Source of the DNA: Bimuria novae-zelandiae CBS 107.79
Taxonomy: Eukaryota; Ascomycota; Dothideomycetes; Pleosporales; Didymosphaeriaceae
DNA: 64,000 bases
Assembly (NCBI GenBank): GCA_010015655.1
Contig: ML976658.1
Coordinates: 763,087-827,086, forward strand
Direction: 5' to 3'
A model generated the notes under the pieces. That model was not told the origin of the DNA. It searched no databases and saw only the letters and a list, made by a program, of their open reading frames with translations. A program made the position numbers and the translations under genes. Numbering within the stretch: position 1 is the first letter of the stretch; each line of letters begins with the position of its first letter. Positions 45,101 through 58,340 of this stretch are shown piece by piece.

Positions 45101-46960
45101 GCCTTACTAGCGCAGTTAATAATTAGGGAAGTATTAAGCATTCTTAAAATTTAATTATTAAAGACAGTTCCCTAGGCGGCAGCCTTTATGGCAGGAACCG
45201 AAGCCGGGAACGTAGGCAAGTACAAAGAAGATCTAATTAATAAAGCAAGGATAAAGAGACTACTTATAAAAGGCATTAAAATTTACTAATTGTAATTGCC
45301 ACCTTCGCCCACATTTAAAATAAACCTCGACGAACACCCGATAGGAGAATTGTTTAAGGAAGCACAACGATTGCACCTAGATAGTTATAAAATTATAAAG
45401 TTATAGGTGGAAGTACTATACAAGACTATAAAGGCGACGGGACAATAGATCCTAGATTACATGTGGGTATATATATATAAGTTTAATAAACACTACTAAT
45501 TCATCAAGTGCAAAGCACGACTAGTAGTTAGAGGAGACTAATAACGTAATATTACCTCCTAGGACACCTACGCAGCGACACTAGCAGGACGTTCCTTTTA
45601 ACTACTTATAACTATCGCGGCTAAATATAATCTTAAACTAATATAATACGACGTTACTAACGCATTTGTGCACGCATTACTAGACAGAGAAGTATACATG
45701 TAAATGCCACAACAGTATAAAAAACCTGGCACTATCTTAAAAGTTCAAAAAGCCTTATATAGACTAAGAATCTCTCTATTACTTTGGCAGAAGGAATTCA
45801 CAGCGACGCTCACTTAACTTAGGTTCTAGAGTGTACCCTATAAGCGCTACTATATAATTAAGAATAGGATTATTATTTTCTTTTACGTGGACAACATTAT
45901 TCTTGCGTACTAAAAATCCAAAACCTACGAAGCGCAGCAAGCCATAGAGCAACTTAAGAAGAAGTACTTAATAACAGGTAGAAAAAGCCTATAATAGTTC
46001 CTAGGGATTAAAGTGATTAGAGATCGTTAGAAACGACTTATTTAACTCTCCCAGGCTTTATACTGCGACAAAATTAGCCGCCTAATCGACGACCGAACAA
46101 TCCGGCACGATACTCTAATGGCAATAGGGGAGCTTAAGCTAAGAGAAGGACTAGCTTTACCCTTAGAAATTAACAAGTATTAATATAAGATTGGATTACT
46201 ATTATATACAGCTATTAGCACGCGACCAGATATCGCCTTTATAACCTCTTAACTGGCCAGATTCCTCGCGAATCTAGGACTAGAGCACCACCATGCTGCC
46301 AACCAAGTCTTATTATATCTCAACGACACGAAGTAGATAACGCTCTAAGTTAGTAGAGGTAATTTCTTGCAAGTAGTTAGTAACGCCTTATTTGCTAATA
46401 ATACACTAGACCGCAAGAGCTTATAAGGATATGCTATTAAACTATTTAATAGACTTATTGCGTGGAGAGCTAGTAAATAGGAGACTGTTATAATATTAAC
46501 TATAGAAGCCGAACTCCTGGCACTTTTATAAGTGGCTAAAGAAGCCATCTTCACGTCTCGCTTAATTAAAGAGCTAAGGGTTTAATTACCCAGCCCGATA
46601 ATTACGATTAAATGCGACAACTAGCAGACCATTAGACTAGTAACCTAGGAAGTTTCTAAGCTACAAACTAAGTTACGGCATGTGGATATCCACAATCACT
46701 GGCTCCGACAGGAAGTCATGGGCGGCAGAATTAATGTAAAGTACATACAATCTAAAGATATAATTGTAGATGGCCTTATAAAGACACTCCTAGTAAACAA
46801 GTAGCTAGCCTTTTTGGACCATTTAGGACTGGTAGAGATAAGAGATTAAAAGGTAGCACGTGAAGCACCTCTGGAGGAGATTTAAGATTAATTTAACAAC
46901 CTCTCCTTTATATAACCTTAGCATGTGTAGCTTGAATTAATAGATCGCTCTAAGCTAAAG
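42152..46960 (+). pseudogene. copia C gag-pol remnant
   Basis: Gag lies at 42160-43400. The best-preserved stretch is 43598-43831, protease to pre-integrase region (WAGNTQIWIKGYRS and YNLISFRVLRQQG). Integrase lies around 44100-45000. RT has MWVYIYKFN (45466), ALYRLRISPLLWQ (45755) and FFYVDNIILAY (about 45880-45912). RNase H (IEAELLALL near 46505) and the pol tail follow. RIP stops interrupt all of it. This is the most complete RT of the A/B/C group and shows what copia A has lost. Confidence 0.88.
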
Positions 46961-46966
46961 GGGTGT

Positions 46967-47174
46967 GTTAGATTATATATAGTAGAGAACCTAGGCTAGA
47001 AGAGGTTAAGGGCTATTGCACATAACGCATAGACAGGAACTTTAAACAGGAGGCGTTAACCAGCTTTAGAAGACAAAACATCGAATCTATAAACATGATT
47101 ACTTCTTCATTAGACCCCATACTGTGACACACAGACAATTATCATCCATCCTTAATAACCTGAAAAATCTAACA
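46967..47174 (+). repeat. 3' LTR of copia C
   Basis: TGTTAGATTATATATAG ... AAATCTAACA, preceded by the purine-rich gctaaaggggtg. Confidence 0.9.
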
Positions 47175-47179
47175 ATTTT

Positions 47180-49472
47180 ATACTTAAGTATTAGGTGCTA
47201 AAGGCTTAATCTTAATACCTTGCGCTAAGCACTACTTCTTAACGTCTACCTTAATAGAGAAGATCTTGTTATTAGATTTAATTACTTTTACTATAATATT
47301 ATATTGTACTTCTATGAACCGCATAAAGGTGCTAAGTAATTTAATAATTAACCATGCTAGGCGGTTATCCTTAAAGTAGAAGTCCTATGCAAAGCTAGAG
47401 AATTAGTTAGTAATTAGCATTTAGCTCTTCTCTCTTGTTGAGCTGTCTGCTTTATAGTCGTGAAAATCGATTGCGACTCGCTCGCCGGGACCTTCTGTTA
47501 GATCTCTGGCTTGCCGGCGTATTTGCTATTTTAGTTTTGCTTTGCCGCAGGCATTACACTTAACTATAAGGAGACTTTTAATCCTTACCCCCTTAGATTG
47601 CTGCACGAGGTGTTCGAGGGCCTAAGGGCCTAGATAGCCTAATCGTTAGTGCCAGGTCTATGCGTTTGCCTTCTACGGTCTTTGTTTAGTGCGTGTGTTA
47701 GTCTTGTGAGTGGCGTGCGTAGTATTAGTAGGAATACTACCTACTAGCCTTGTTCTATGTTCTAACACCTATTGTCTATGCAATTCTTAGAGTTCTGCTA
47801 GCATAGTATTATCTCTTCTCTTTAGAGTTATTAGGTCTACCCTTATATCCTACTAAAGGCCTTGCCTCCAGAGTAATTAGAACGATACAAGGTTGCAGAG
47901 CAAATTAGGGTAATAGGCTATATTATCTAACTATATTATTTAATTGCTGCTTACACTTTATATATTAAGATAGACGCTCTTGTATCCTTTAATCTATATT
48001 TGTGTATTCCCTGCCTATATAAAGTCTCCTGGCGCCGGTGGCCAGTATAAGACAAAGCGATTAATATTGTTAAAGACATGGCAGGTTATGCCTAAATTAA
48101 GTATGGCTAAGCATCGTAATAGGTATGTGTTTAATTTAGTGTAGAAAGATGCGGCATTAAAGCTTGCTAGGATTTTAGTAATCTTGCGTCTATCTAGTTA
48201 CTTATTATTAGCCTTAGTAATTTAAGTAAGAGTAGGAGTATGCGATAATTTAATTATAAGTGCCTATAATTTAGCCCTCTTTATTATCCTTAGGCTTTCT
48301 TAAAGCGCAGGGTCATTCTCTAGCCTAAACTTAATTAGGGCAACTATGCTTGGCTTTAGCCTAAACTATTCTAGTTGTTTGTCTAAGAAAGCATAAAAGT
48401 AGTCTTATAGACTATAGCGTTATTTACAAGCAAGGCACTTAAGGCTACTAGCTACTACTAGCTTATTATCTATAATCGCGGACCGCTTAGCTCTAGTACG
48501 TTAACTATTATTTCGTTGTTTACGAGGTCTACCCTAATGTTTTAATATTACTGCTTTATCTATAAGAGAGGCGTCCCTATCTGTGGCCTAGGTGGATTTA
48601 CCACTATTAGCGAGAGATAAACCTATAGTAGCAAAAGCGCCCTTTTATTTGCCCTTAATTAGGTGCTATAGGATTATATAGTCTTAAAAGAGTTTTATTA
48701 TATGCTTTTGTAAGACAGCTGCATCCTTGCTTCTATATTACTAGAAGGTCGTTACCTACATAGGTGCGACATAGACAACTGCCTTTATAAAATCTTCTTT
48801 AACTAAGTCTAGCCTTTAAAGCTCTAAGACCTAATTAGTCTCTGCTTCTGTAGCTACATAATCGTACTTAGATAGCTATGTAGCCTATAATTTGGCTATT
48901 TTTATTAGCTTAAGGGCTTCTTAGTATCTTGCCCTTAATCGTCTATATTTGTCTTGCAGGTCTACCCTAACTGTAATTATAAGATTATTAATCTACTACC
49001 TAATTAATTAATCCGAGAGGTAGCAGTTGTTCTAAAGATGTGTAGAAACTGTTAATTAGATAATAATAACTACTTAGTTTAGGCTAACCTGTTCCTCTTG
49101 GTATTCGCGATCTATAATCTTGTATATTTCTAGCTATCCTTTATAATAATTGCTATCGTCTTTGTATGCTTTCGCGCCTGCCGTCGATAGATGTGAGGGC
49201 ATTATTAGCATATTATTTGGATTCGCAGTTGTATACGCCGTTCTTGGCTGGTAGTTGCCTATCGCGAGAGGTATCGGCATTGCGGGTTTCTGTCTTAGTT
49301 CATCTATCAGCGCTGGGTTAATAATGTTCTAGACCTTTAGGAATTAGGATTTTGTTTTTAGCTAGTTTAGCTACGGTGTGTAGTTCGTGTAGTTAGTTAG
49401 GATCACTATAGGATCTCTAAAGGTCGATAGGGCCATTATAATTAGCTTAGCGGAGGTAATAAGACTCTTAAT
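47180..49472 (-). pseudogene. copia B gag-protease-integrase part
   Basis: Minus-strand N-terminal half of the copia B polyprotein, matching copia A 24935-27250 closely. It is RIP-damaged. The gag start is near 49460. Confidence 0.82.
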
Positions 49473-49695
49473 TATTAGATTTAATAGTGTTCTGTCACTT
49501 TGAGATAATGCAATGATAGGAATTTAATAGATATAATAATTAATTAATGATATTCGTGTTCTGTGTTGCTGGAATGCAGATATGTGCGAGGCTCCAAATA
49601 AGTGCCGCTGTAGCGCTAGCCCTATTTAGAATAGTATAAAAGAGAGAGTGCTCCAGCCTTATATCCACAATAGATAGAGGCTATATAATCGGACA
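49473..49695 (-). repeat. 5' LTR of copia B
   Basis: 223 bp; the inner end TGTCAG has become TATTAG. Confidence 0.9.
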
Positions 49696-49700
49696 ATCGT

Positions 49701-51299
49701 GCTAGTGTCGCGAGGGTCTAAGCCCTAAGGGAACTAGCCTATCTTAAACTTCTATTACCTATATATCTTGCAGGTAATATTAAAATATTAGTGCTAGCTA
49801 TTTTACTTATAGTGCTTAGCCTAATAGGCTAAAAAGTATTTATAGTAGTTATTAGGCACGCTATACTAGCTCTACTTTAGCCTATAGTATGCTAAACCTC
49901 TTAAAAAATAAGAGGCCTTAACTTTAGTTTTAAAGTATTATTAGCATCCTTTGCGCGTGCATTACCACTACTTAGCGTATTTATATTATTCTTGTATCGT
50001 AATCTAGCGTAGGTATTGCTTTAGGCGCCCCTACAGCTTCTCCGCTAGCCAGTAGGCGTCCCATGCGTGTGCCCCCTGGACGATCACTTTTGCCTTACAC
50101 TAAAACGATTAATATAGCGTACTGCTGCACATCCGGCAGGTGTCGTCGCCTAGTCTTTAAAAGATCTAGTACTTAGAAAGGGTCTTTTGTTCCTCTTCCT
50201 CTTCCGTTAGCTCTAGGATCTCTTGTATAAAATCTACTTCGTTAGCTTCTACTAATGTAAGGGTGGCTATAGCCACTTGTAGGAGGTTAATTGTATTAAC
50301 CCTAGTCTCTTAACTTTTATAGTCTTTAGTAAAGTAGCCTTACTTACTATATTAGAGGCAAGCTTTATCTTTAAACCTTTGTTCTTGCTCTTCCTGTAAG
50401 ATGCCGTTCTTGCCCTAGTAACTCTTTTTTAGTCTATACGACTATTTTCCCTTGCTATTCTTCTTTTTGTACTATTAGGCTTTATTAGTTATAATAATAT
50501 CTCCGTCCTAGTCTCTTCCTGCGGGTCTAGATCTAGTCTTTTTTCTAGCAAGTAGCCTAGTGCTGTGCTGTTTCTCTAGCTTGCGTTTATATAGGTAATT
50601 ATCTGCTTTAATAGCGTCCTTAATAAGTTCTTCTAGATTGTCTACTTTACCTTAGTAGACTAGTTTGTTTTTAACTAATTCCTTTAGCCTATTATAGTAG
50701 GCGATTATAAGTGGGGCCTCTCCCTATTTATTAAGTTTTGCTATAACCTGCTTAAACTCTAAGGTATAGAGTACCGCTAACTTGTCCTAACGTAGGCGTT
50801 AGAGGCGTATTTTGGCCTAATATCCTTTATTAACTATACTAAATATCTTTTTTATAGTCTTGTAAAAAGACTCCTAATCTTTAAAGGCATCCTTAGTAGC
50901 GTTTAAGTTATATTCTTTTAGGCTACTATTCTTAAGGAAGTTATTAATTATTAGTCTTACTTATGTAATTACCTTATCTTGCATATTTATGCAAGTAACT
51001 AGTATCTTACCTTATTCTATTTTAAACCTCCCTAGGTTATAACGGATAAATAGTTCTATCTAGATTAGGAACGTTCCTAGGTGGCCCTTCCTAGAATAGG
51101 GTTCAGGCTTTAGGACCTTTAGTTAATATTTTATATTTTTTTATTAGCTTATCTTTTTGCTTATCTAGTTAATAATTTCCTATAGCTAGGCTATCTAAGC
51201 TGCTTATTTAATAACTATCTCTCTTAGGGTCTTTTCCTTAGGTACTAAAGCTATGGTGGTCGAACTAGGTCCTACTATTATACTATAAGGTAGTTAAAG
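49701..51299 (-). pseudogene. G1 gag and start of pol
   Basis: Minus-strand gag region matching G0 51848-53460. It includes the zinc-knuckle region (about 50340-50370 on the complementary strand). RIP stops throughout. Confidence 0.8.
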
Positions 51300-51725
51300 T
51301 ATTATAAGGCGCTTACACCTTATTCTAATCTAAATTAGGGCGGTAAGGTATCGTGGTGCTTTATAGATTATTTAATAATATAAGTTAATACGACACTTAG
51401 CGCGAGGCTAGACAATCTAATTCTATAATAAAATAAGATAACTATTAGTCTATATAGGAGAACGTACTCGCATAGAAGATATGTAAGTTAACTATAAGGA
51501 GCATAATAAAGGAAACTATCCTATATATATACCTGCGTGCTTAGTTACTTATTACTACTAATTAACTAAGTAGTTACGTGCCTTGCTTTGTTGCTTAGTA
51601 CTACTAATTAACTAAGTAGTTACGTAACCTTAAGGTTAGCTCCTTAGCGCACTTATTAACCCGTTCCTTAATCGCCTGTCCTTATAAGCGCCCATCCCCC
51701 TATTATCCTGTTCTAGTTTATAATA
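51300..51725 (-). repeat. 5' LTR of G1
   Basis: 426 bp, TATTATAAGG ... TTTATAATA, the RIP form of TGTTATAAGG ... TTCGTAACA. Two units of the ~45-bp internal repeat. Confidence 0.9.
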
Positions 51726-51730
51726 ATTAG

Positions 51731-51847
51731 ATTATCTAGCCTCGCGCTAAGTGTCGCATTAACTTATACTATTAAATAATTTATAAAGTACTACGATACC
51801 TTACCGCCCTACCCTAAATTAGAATAAGGTGTAAGAGTCTTATAACA
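51731..51847 (+). repeat. 5' LTR of G0, second part
   Basis: 117 bp from ATTATCTAGCC to CTTATAACA. With 23971-24279 it makes a 426-bp LTR. Confidence 0.9.
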
Positions 51848-54800
51848 CTTTAACTACCCTATAGTATAATAATAAGACCTAGTTCGACCACCGCAGCTCT
51901 AGCACCTAAGGAAAAGACTTTAAAAGAGATAGTTATTAAATAAGCAGCTTAGATAGCCTAGCTATAAGAAATTTTTAACTAAATAAGCAAGAATATAAGC
52001 TAATAGAAAGATATAAAATATTAGCTAAAAGTCCTAAAACCTAAACCCTATTCTAGGAAGGGCTACCTAGGAACGTTCCTAATCTAAATAGAATTATTTA
52101 TCTGCTATAACCTAGGGAGGTTTAATACGGAATAAGATAAAATTTTAGTTACCTGTATAAATATGCAAGACAAGGTAGCTATATAGGCTAGACTAATAAT
52201 TAATAACTTCTTTAAGAATAGTAAAGTAGAGGATTATAATTTAGACGCTACTAAGAACGCGTTTAAGGACTAGAAGTCCTTTTATAAGGCTATAAAAGGA
52301 ATATTTAGCACTATTAATACGGAATATTAAGCTAAAATACGCCTTTAGCGTCTACGTTAGGAGAAATTAGCAGTACTTTATACGCTAGAGTTTAAACAGA
52401 TTATAGTAAAACTTAATAAATAGGGGGAAGCCCTACTTATAATTACCTACTATAATAGACTAAAAGAATTAGTTAAAGACAAATTAGTCTACTAAGGAAA
52501 AGTAAACGACCTAGAAGAACTTATTAATAATATAATTAAAGTAGATAATTACCTATATAAACGTAAGCTAGAAAAATAGCATAGTACTAGGCTACTTACT
52601 AGAAAAGAGAATCGATCTAGGCCCGCAGGAAGAGACCAGGACAGAGATATTATTATAACTAATAAAGCCTAATAGTATAAAAAGAAAAATAGCAAGGGAA
52701 AACAGCTATATAGACTAAAGAAGAGTTACTAGGGCAAGAATGGCATTTTATAGGAAAAGCGAGAATAGAGGTTTAAAGATAAAGCCTGCCTCTAATATAG
52801 CAAGTAAGGCTACTTCGCTAAAGACTACAAAAGTTAGGAGACTAGGGTTAATACGACTAACCTCCTATAAGTGGCTATAGCCACCCTTATATTAGTAGAA
52901 GCCAACGAAGTGGATCTCACGTAGGAGATCCTGGAGCTAACGAAAAAGGAAGAGGAACGAAAGACCCTTCCTAAGTACTAGATCTTCTAAAGACTAGCTA
53001 ATGACACCTGCTAGATGTGTAGTAGTACGCTACATTAATTGTCTCAGTGTGAGGCAAAAGTAATCGTCCAGGGGGCACACGCATGGGACGCCTACTGGCT
53101 AGTAGAGAAGCTACAGGGGCGCCCAAAGCAATACCTACGCCAGATCACGATACAGGAACAACATAAATACGCTAAGTAGTGGCAATGCACGCGCAAAGGA
53201 TACTAATAATATTTTAAAATTAGAGTTAAGGCCTTTTATTTTTTAAGAGGGTTAGAATACTATAAGCTAAAGTAGAGCTAGTATAGCGTGCCTAATAACT
53301 ACTACGAATACTTTTTAGCCTATTAGGCTAAGCACTATAAGTAGAATAGCTAGTACTAATATTTTAATATTACCTGCGAGATATATAGGTAATAAAAGTT
53401 TAAGATAGGCTAGTTTTCTTAGGGCTTAGACCCTCGCGACACTAGCACAATAATAAGGAATACGTAGCTAAGAAAAGACGCGAACTACCCATTAATTAAA
53501 TAAAAATAATATAACTTATAGTACTTTATATACCTAAGCCTACAGGAAAAAGTAGCTTCTTTAGATAACTACCTAAGATATAACGTATTAGCCTAAAACA
53601 AATGCCTTACTCTAAGCTACCCGCAATATAGGAATTAAGGAGTATATAAGTCTAATAGGATTAAAGAGACCTATGCACTATATTAATAATAATATAAATA
53701 GCGCTAAATTAAAAAAGTCTTAAAGCTAGCACGACTTAAAGGTTAAATCTAAAAGGTAAAAGCCTTATAGGGGGTCTAAAATAAGTCTAAGGACTTAAAA
53801 AACTAAATTATTACTAGGTAACAAGCTACACTAGTAATAGTATAATTATTATAGCTTATTAAGTAGATACTTACTAAGTTAAGAAACACTTAATTAAAGA
53901 TATTACGGTGCATAAACATCGTATTATAGCACTAATTAACCTAGGGGTAGACACGTGTCTAATCGCTTTATAAGTAGTTAAGAAATATAATATGCTATAT
54001 TATAATAAGAGAATACTACTATAAATAAGTCTTGCAGACGGGACCTAATCGTAAAAATATAGTAATAGTTAGCTACGCCTTAAGACAGCGCCGGTATAAG
54101 TTAATATTAAAGATTTAGAAAGCTAACATGTTTTCACTATTATAGAGATAAGAGATATTAAAGCTATTATAAGATATAAATAGCTAGAGCAATATAATCT
54201 ATAAATAAACTAAATTAAGTAAATAATCCTTCCCTAAAGTCCACTAGTAATAGCTTAGGAGAGCCCTAGTAGAAGGGAAACTCTATAAAGACTTTAGGTA
54301 AGAAAGGAGAGCTAACTATCTAAGATATAAGAAATATTAGTATATAAGATAGATAGGATCTTAAAGTAACACCTAGGGCAAGTGCACTGCATATAGGTCC
54401 AAGAAACTAAGATAGTTCTAAATAACCCTAGTCTATTAGAAGAATACAAGGAATTCGCAGACCTGTTTAAGGAATATAATAAGACTATTTTACCTAAATA
54501 TAAGAAGTAGGATTATAAGATACCACTAGTAAAGGAAGCTAAGCTACGGCTAGAATACCTAAGGCCCCTTACCTATAAATAAGAAAAAGAATTAAAAGAG
54601 CTAATACAGAAAAATCTACGCTTAGGAAAATAGAGACCTAGTTAGAGCCTTATGGCCTTTCTTATACTTTTTATTTACAAAAAAGATAGCAGGCTACAAC
54701 TCTGTGTAAATTATAAATAGCTAAATACCGTAACTATTAAAAACTACTATCTATTACCTTTAATAGCGGAGCTTATAGATCGACTCCAAGGAGCTAAGTA

Positions 54801-57360
54801 GTTTACGAAATTTAACGTCTAAAATAGATTCTATAGGATTTAGATAGTAAAAGGTTACAAGTGAAAAATAGCTTTTCGCACACGATATAGCCTCTTTAAG
54901 TATATAATTATACTAATAGGGCTAACTAATGTACTAGTAACCTTTTAGGAACTAATAAATTAAGTATTATATAAACACTTAGACGTATTCTGCACGGCAT
55001 ATCTCGATAACATATTAATATACTTAAGTAGAACACTAGAAGAATATAAGGAACATGTTCGCAAGGTGTTATAGAAACTATAAGAGTATAGATTGCTTCT
55101 ACACTCTAAGAAATGTGAATTCCATGTCACGGAAACGGAATATCTAGGATTTATAATATCCCGGGAAGGTGTTAAAATAGACCTAAAGAAAATCGCGATA
55201 ATAGAAAAATAGCTACTACTAAAATTAGTAAAGGATATCTAATTCTTCTTAGGCTTTATTAACTTCTATCGCAAATTTATTAGAAACTACTTAAAAGTCA
55301 CCACTCTACTAACGGAACTTACGAAGACAGGAAAATAGTAATTTTTATAAAAGGTAAAGAAGTAAGCTTTTAAATAACTAAAGCGCCTATTTCTAACGGC
55401 ACCCCTACTATAGATGTCCAACCTAGAGCGGCAACATCGTATTTACATAGACGCATTAGATTATGCGTTAGGGGCTATACTACTATAAGAATATGATAAC
55501 TAAAAATAGAGACTAGTCTTCTATTACGCAAGAAAGCTCTTAGAAGTAAAGCTTAACTACAAGATTTATAATAAGAAATTACTAGCTATTATTAACTATT
55601 TTAAGTAATAAAAAGTATAGCTTAAGGGAGCTAAGTATTAAATAGAGGTATTATCTAATTACCTTAATTTAGCCTGCTTTACGATAACTAAGAAGCTTAA
55701 TTAGCAATAGGCTAGATAGTTTAAATAAATAGCGGAATTTAACTTTTATATTAGGTATTTGCTAGAAAGCGCAAACGCTACAGCAGATGCACTTAGTAGA
55801 TAATTAGACCTTATAGAAGAAGACGACAAGGGTAATTACGTTATAATCCTAACCTACGCGAAGGACGGAACCTTTTACTATAATAAGATATAACTTACGC
55901 TAGCACTAGAAGTGCGACGCGTAGACTTAACCTATTATAGACTAGTTATGGATAGGATATAAAATTATAAAAAGCTTATAGACAAGGATTACTAAGCGTA
56001 TAATTTTTACTAAGCTACGAAATTAATAGCAAAGGACTATTAAAATTATATCTAAATTAGTAAGTAGATAGCTCCGCTACTAATTAAAAAGTTATATAAA
56101 GATAAGGATTAGGGACACCTAAAAATCGATAAAACGACGCGTTAAATTACAAACGAATATGCCATCCCTAGGCTACGCTAGGCGGTATAGAAGGTTTTAG
56201 GCAACTATTTGGCCTATTATAAGAATAAGCCTAAGAGATATAAGCCCTATAGCCTCTTATAGTCACTAAAGCCGCCCCTAAGACTATAGTTAAGCGTGAC
56301 TATAGACTTTATCGTAAAGTTACTAGCATTACTAGTACTAGGGAATAAGAATCCCTACAACTTAATTTTAGTTATAATCTATTAACTTATTAAGGAGTCA
56401 AGGTTTGTGCTAATTAGGGAAGCTATATTAGCAGAAGAACTAGCCTATATAATAGAATAAGAATTAATGTTATAGGTTAGAGAACCTAACGAGTTTATTA
56501 TAAACAGGGCCAAGATATTTACATTATTATACTAGACTACGTTTATAACTAAATTAGAGATTAAGTATAAGCTCACAACGAGCTTCTACCTTAAGATAAA
56601 TAGCTAAACTAAATAAATAAACTAGACGTTAGAATAATATCTCCAGATATATATAAATAAGCTTTAAGATAATTAGGTTAAACTATTACTAATAGCTTAG
56701 CTAGCATACAATAGCACAAGATTGGCGACTATAGGATACTTGCCATATTACGCTAACCATAGATGTGAGCTAACGACTCACCAGGATCTATTAGATATCT
56801 AGAGCATTACAAAGGACGTAGCTAATAAAATTAAACTTATATAGAATCTATATAAAATACTATGTAAGAATATCGCGCGGCGCAACAAATAAATAGCGTA
56901 ATAAATAAATAAAAAAAGAATTATAAGACTAATTTTTAAGGAGGGGGATAAAGTCCTCCTCCTACGAAAAAATTTTAAGATAATAAGGCTAGGCGAAAAA
57001 CTAAATAACTTTTAAAAAGGACTATTTAAAATTTAAGAGGTTAGAGGACTAGTTAATTTTAAACTATAGTTACTTATAAATACACGGATCTACCTAGTCT
57101 TCTATAAGTTATTATTAGAACTAGCACCACCAAACGCTGAACTAGAAATATAACTTAAACTTAAGGATAAGAAGTACAAGGTTAAAGTAATTAGGGATCT
57201 ATAAAAGATTAGGCGTCAGTACAAGTACCTGGTAAAGTAGGAAGGATGGCCAGAAAGCCACAACACGTGGGAACTAGCGAGGAACCTTACCAACTATAAA
57301 GAGGCCTTGGAGAAGTTCCACAAGGGGCATCCTAAGGCCCCACGTCCGAGGCGGACCTAG
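51848..57360 (+). pseudogene. G0 gag-pol remnant, chromovirus
   Basis: Gag ends with a CCHC zinc knuckle at 52787-52831. Its second Cys, His and third Cys codons have all become Tyr (TAT/TAC) by RIP. Pol follows with RT (54540-55250), including AYLDNILIY at about 54997 where the active site had YLDD, then RNase H around 55440-55520. Integrase has TIDFIVKL near 56299. A C-terminal chromodomain (57210-57345, EGWPESHNTWELARNL) places it among the chromoviruses, whose integrase tail reads histone methylation. A TAG at 57358-57360 ends it inside a region free of RIP, so that stop is probably genuine. Confidence 0.88.
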
Positions 57361-57872
57361 GACGACAAAGGCGCCGGGTTGTCCCAGAAATCGAGGGGAA
57401 GTTCTTCCGCAGCCAACCAGACACGGGGAGTTAGCTCAACTAGGCCATTTAGCTAAGCAGGCTAAGGAGGGTCCTCCTCTAGTTCCTCTAAAGTAGCGCT
57501 CTTAATAGTAATTACCTTCTTAGCACGCTTCGCGTTTAAAGCTAGTTATTTAGCTAAACGCTCTTCTTTTGCACGCGCTATACGTATTACTTTAAATACT
57601 ATATTTTACTTTTTTCGCGCTTTTAGAATTTACGTATCTAATTTTTACTTTTTAGTAATTAAATAAAAAAACTTATTATAAGTAATAGCTACGTTGCACT
57701 TTGCGCCCCTCTTTAGGTACTTACTATATTTCTCTAAATAAATTAACACCTTACAGACTCGCGAATAGGTCTTATAATTAAAATACTTTAATACTATAAT
57801 ACTTCTATACGCCTTAATAGCAGAGACAAGTTTATAATAATAATAAGTACTAGTTATTTAGTTAGCAGGCAT
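57357..57872 (-). pseudogene. antisense ORF of G0 (downstream of pol)
   Basis: A 516-nt frame from ATG 57872 to TAG 57359-57357 on the minus strand, colinear without indels with the G1 copy at 29222-29737. Its stop overlaps the pol stop within one CCTAGG. It starts 38 nt inside the 3' LTR boundary, so a promoter would have to be in the LTR read backwards. The unmutated end reads TPRVWLAAEELPLDFWDNPA. RIP stops occur upstream. The product would be 171 residues, basic in the middle, with a Cys-containing KRGAKCNV segment. Function is unknown. Confidence 0.6.
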
Positions 57873-57887
57873 GGTTCTTCGCGGATA

Positions 57888-57909
57888 AAGACTAAGAAGG
57901 GAGGGATAG
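57888..57909 (+). other. polypurine tract of G0
   Basis: The purine run aagaagggagggatag lies directly before the 3' LTR. Confidence 0.7.
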
Positions 57910-58335
57910 TATTATAAACTAAAATAAAATAATAGGGGGATAGGCGCTTATAAAGATAAGTAATTAAGGAACAGGTTAATAAGTGCGCTAAGGAGCTAAC
58001 CTTAAAGTTACGTAACTACTTAATTAATTAGTAGTACTAAATAACGAAGTAAGGCACGTAACTACTTAATTAATTAGTAGTACTAAGTAACTAAGCATGC
58101 GGATATATATATAAGATAGTTTCCTTTATTATACTTTTTATAGTTAACTTATATATTTTCTATGCGAGTACGTTCTTTTATACAAACTAATACTTATCTT
58201 ACTTTATTATAAGATTAAATTATCTAGCCTCGCGCTAAGTGTCGCATTAACTTATACTATTAAATAATCTATAAAGCACCACGATACCTTACCGCCCTAA
58301 TCCGGATCGGAACAAGGTGTGAGAGCCTTATAACA
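57910..58335 (+). repeat. 3' LTR of G0
   Basis: 426 bp, TATTATAAACT ... CTTATAACA, with two ~45-bp units. Followed by the CTTAT duplication. Confidence 0.92.
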
Positions 58336-58340
58336 CTTAT

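Larger units (their letters stand above)
41943..47174 (+). mobile_element. copia C, TSD ATTTT
   Basis: LTRs of about 209 bp lie at 41943-42151 and 46967-47174. ATTTT stands at 41938-41942 and 47175-47179. The internal part is close to that of copia A/B in arrangement, but the LTR is different. It is inserted in copia B. Confidence 0.93.
33901..49695 (-). mobile_element. copia B, reverse, with nested copia D and C, TSD ATCGT
   Basis: Same LTR family as copia A. LTRs of 223 bp lie at 33901-34123 and 49473-49695, and ATCGT stands at 33896-33900 and 49696-49700. Own sequence is 33901-35041, 40311-41937 and 47180-49695. Copia D and copia C occupy the rest. Unlike copia A it retains the RT region. 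Confidence 0.93.
24280..51725 (-). mobile_element. chromovirus G1, reverse orientation, TSD ATTAG
   Basis: Same family as G0 but inverted and inserted into the G0 5' LTR. ATTAG stands at 24275-24279 and 51726-51730. Its 3' LTR (left) is split by copia A, and its internal part is split by a solo LTR (31502) and copia B (33901). Internal pol segments are 29185-33900 and 49696-51299 on the minus strand. Confidence 0.92.
23971..58335 (+). mobile_element. chromovirus (Ty3/gypsy) G0 with nested insertions, TSD CTTAT
   Basis: The outer ends TGTTACGAAC... and ...CTTATAACA are flanked by CTTAT on both sides (23966-23970 and 58336-58340). Its 5' LTR is split at 24279/51731 by G1, the internal part is 51848-57909, and the 3' LTR is 57910-58335. 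Both LTRs are 426 bp once the insertion is removed. It was inserted into copia E, whose reverse-transcriptase sequence continues on each side. Confidence 0.93.
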
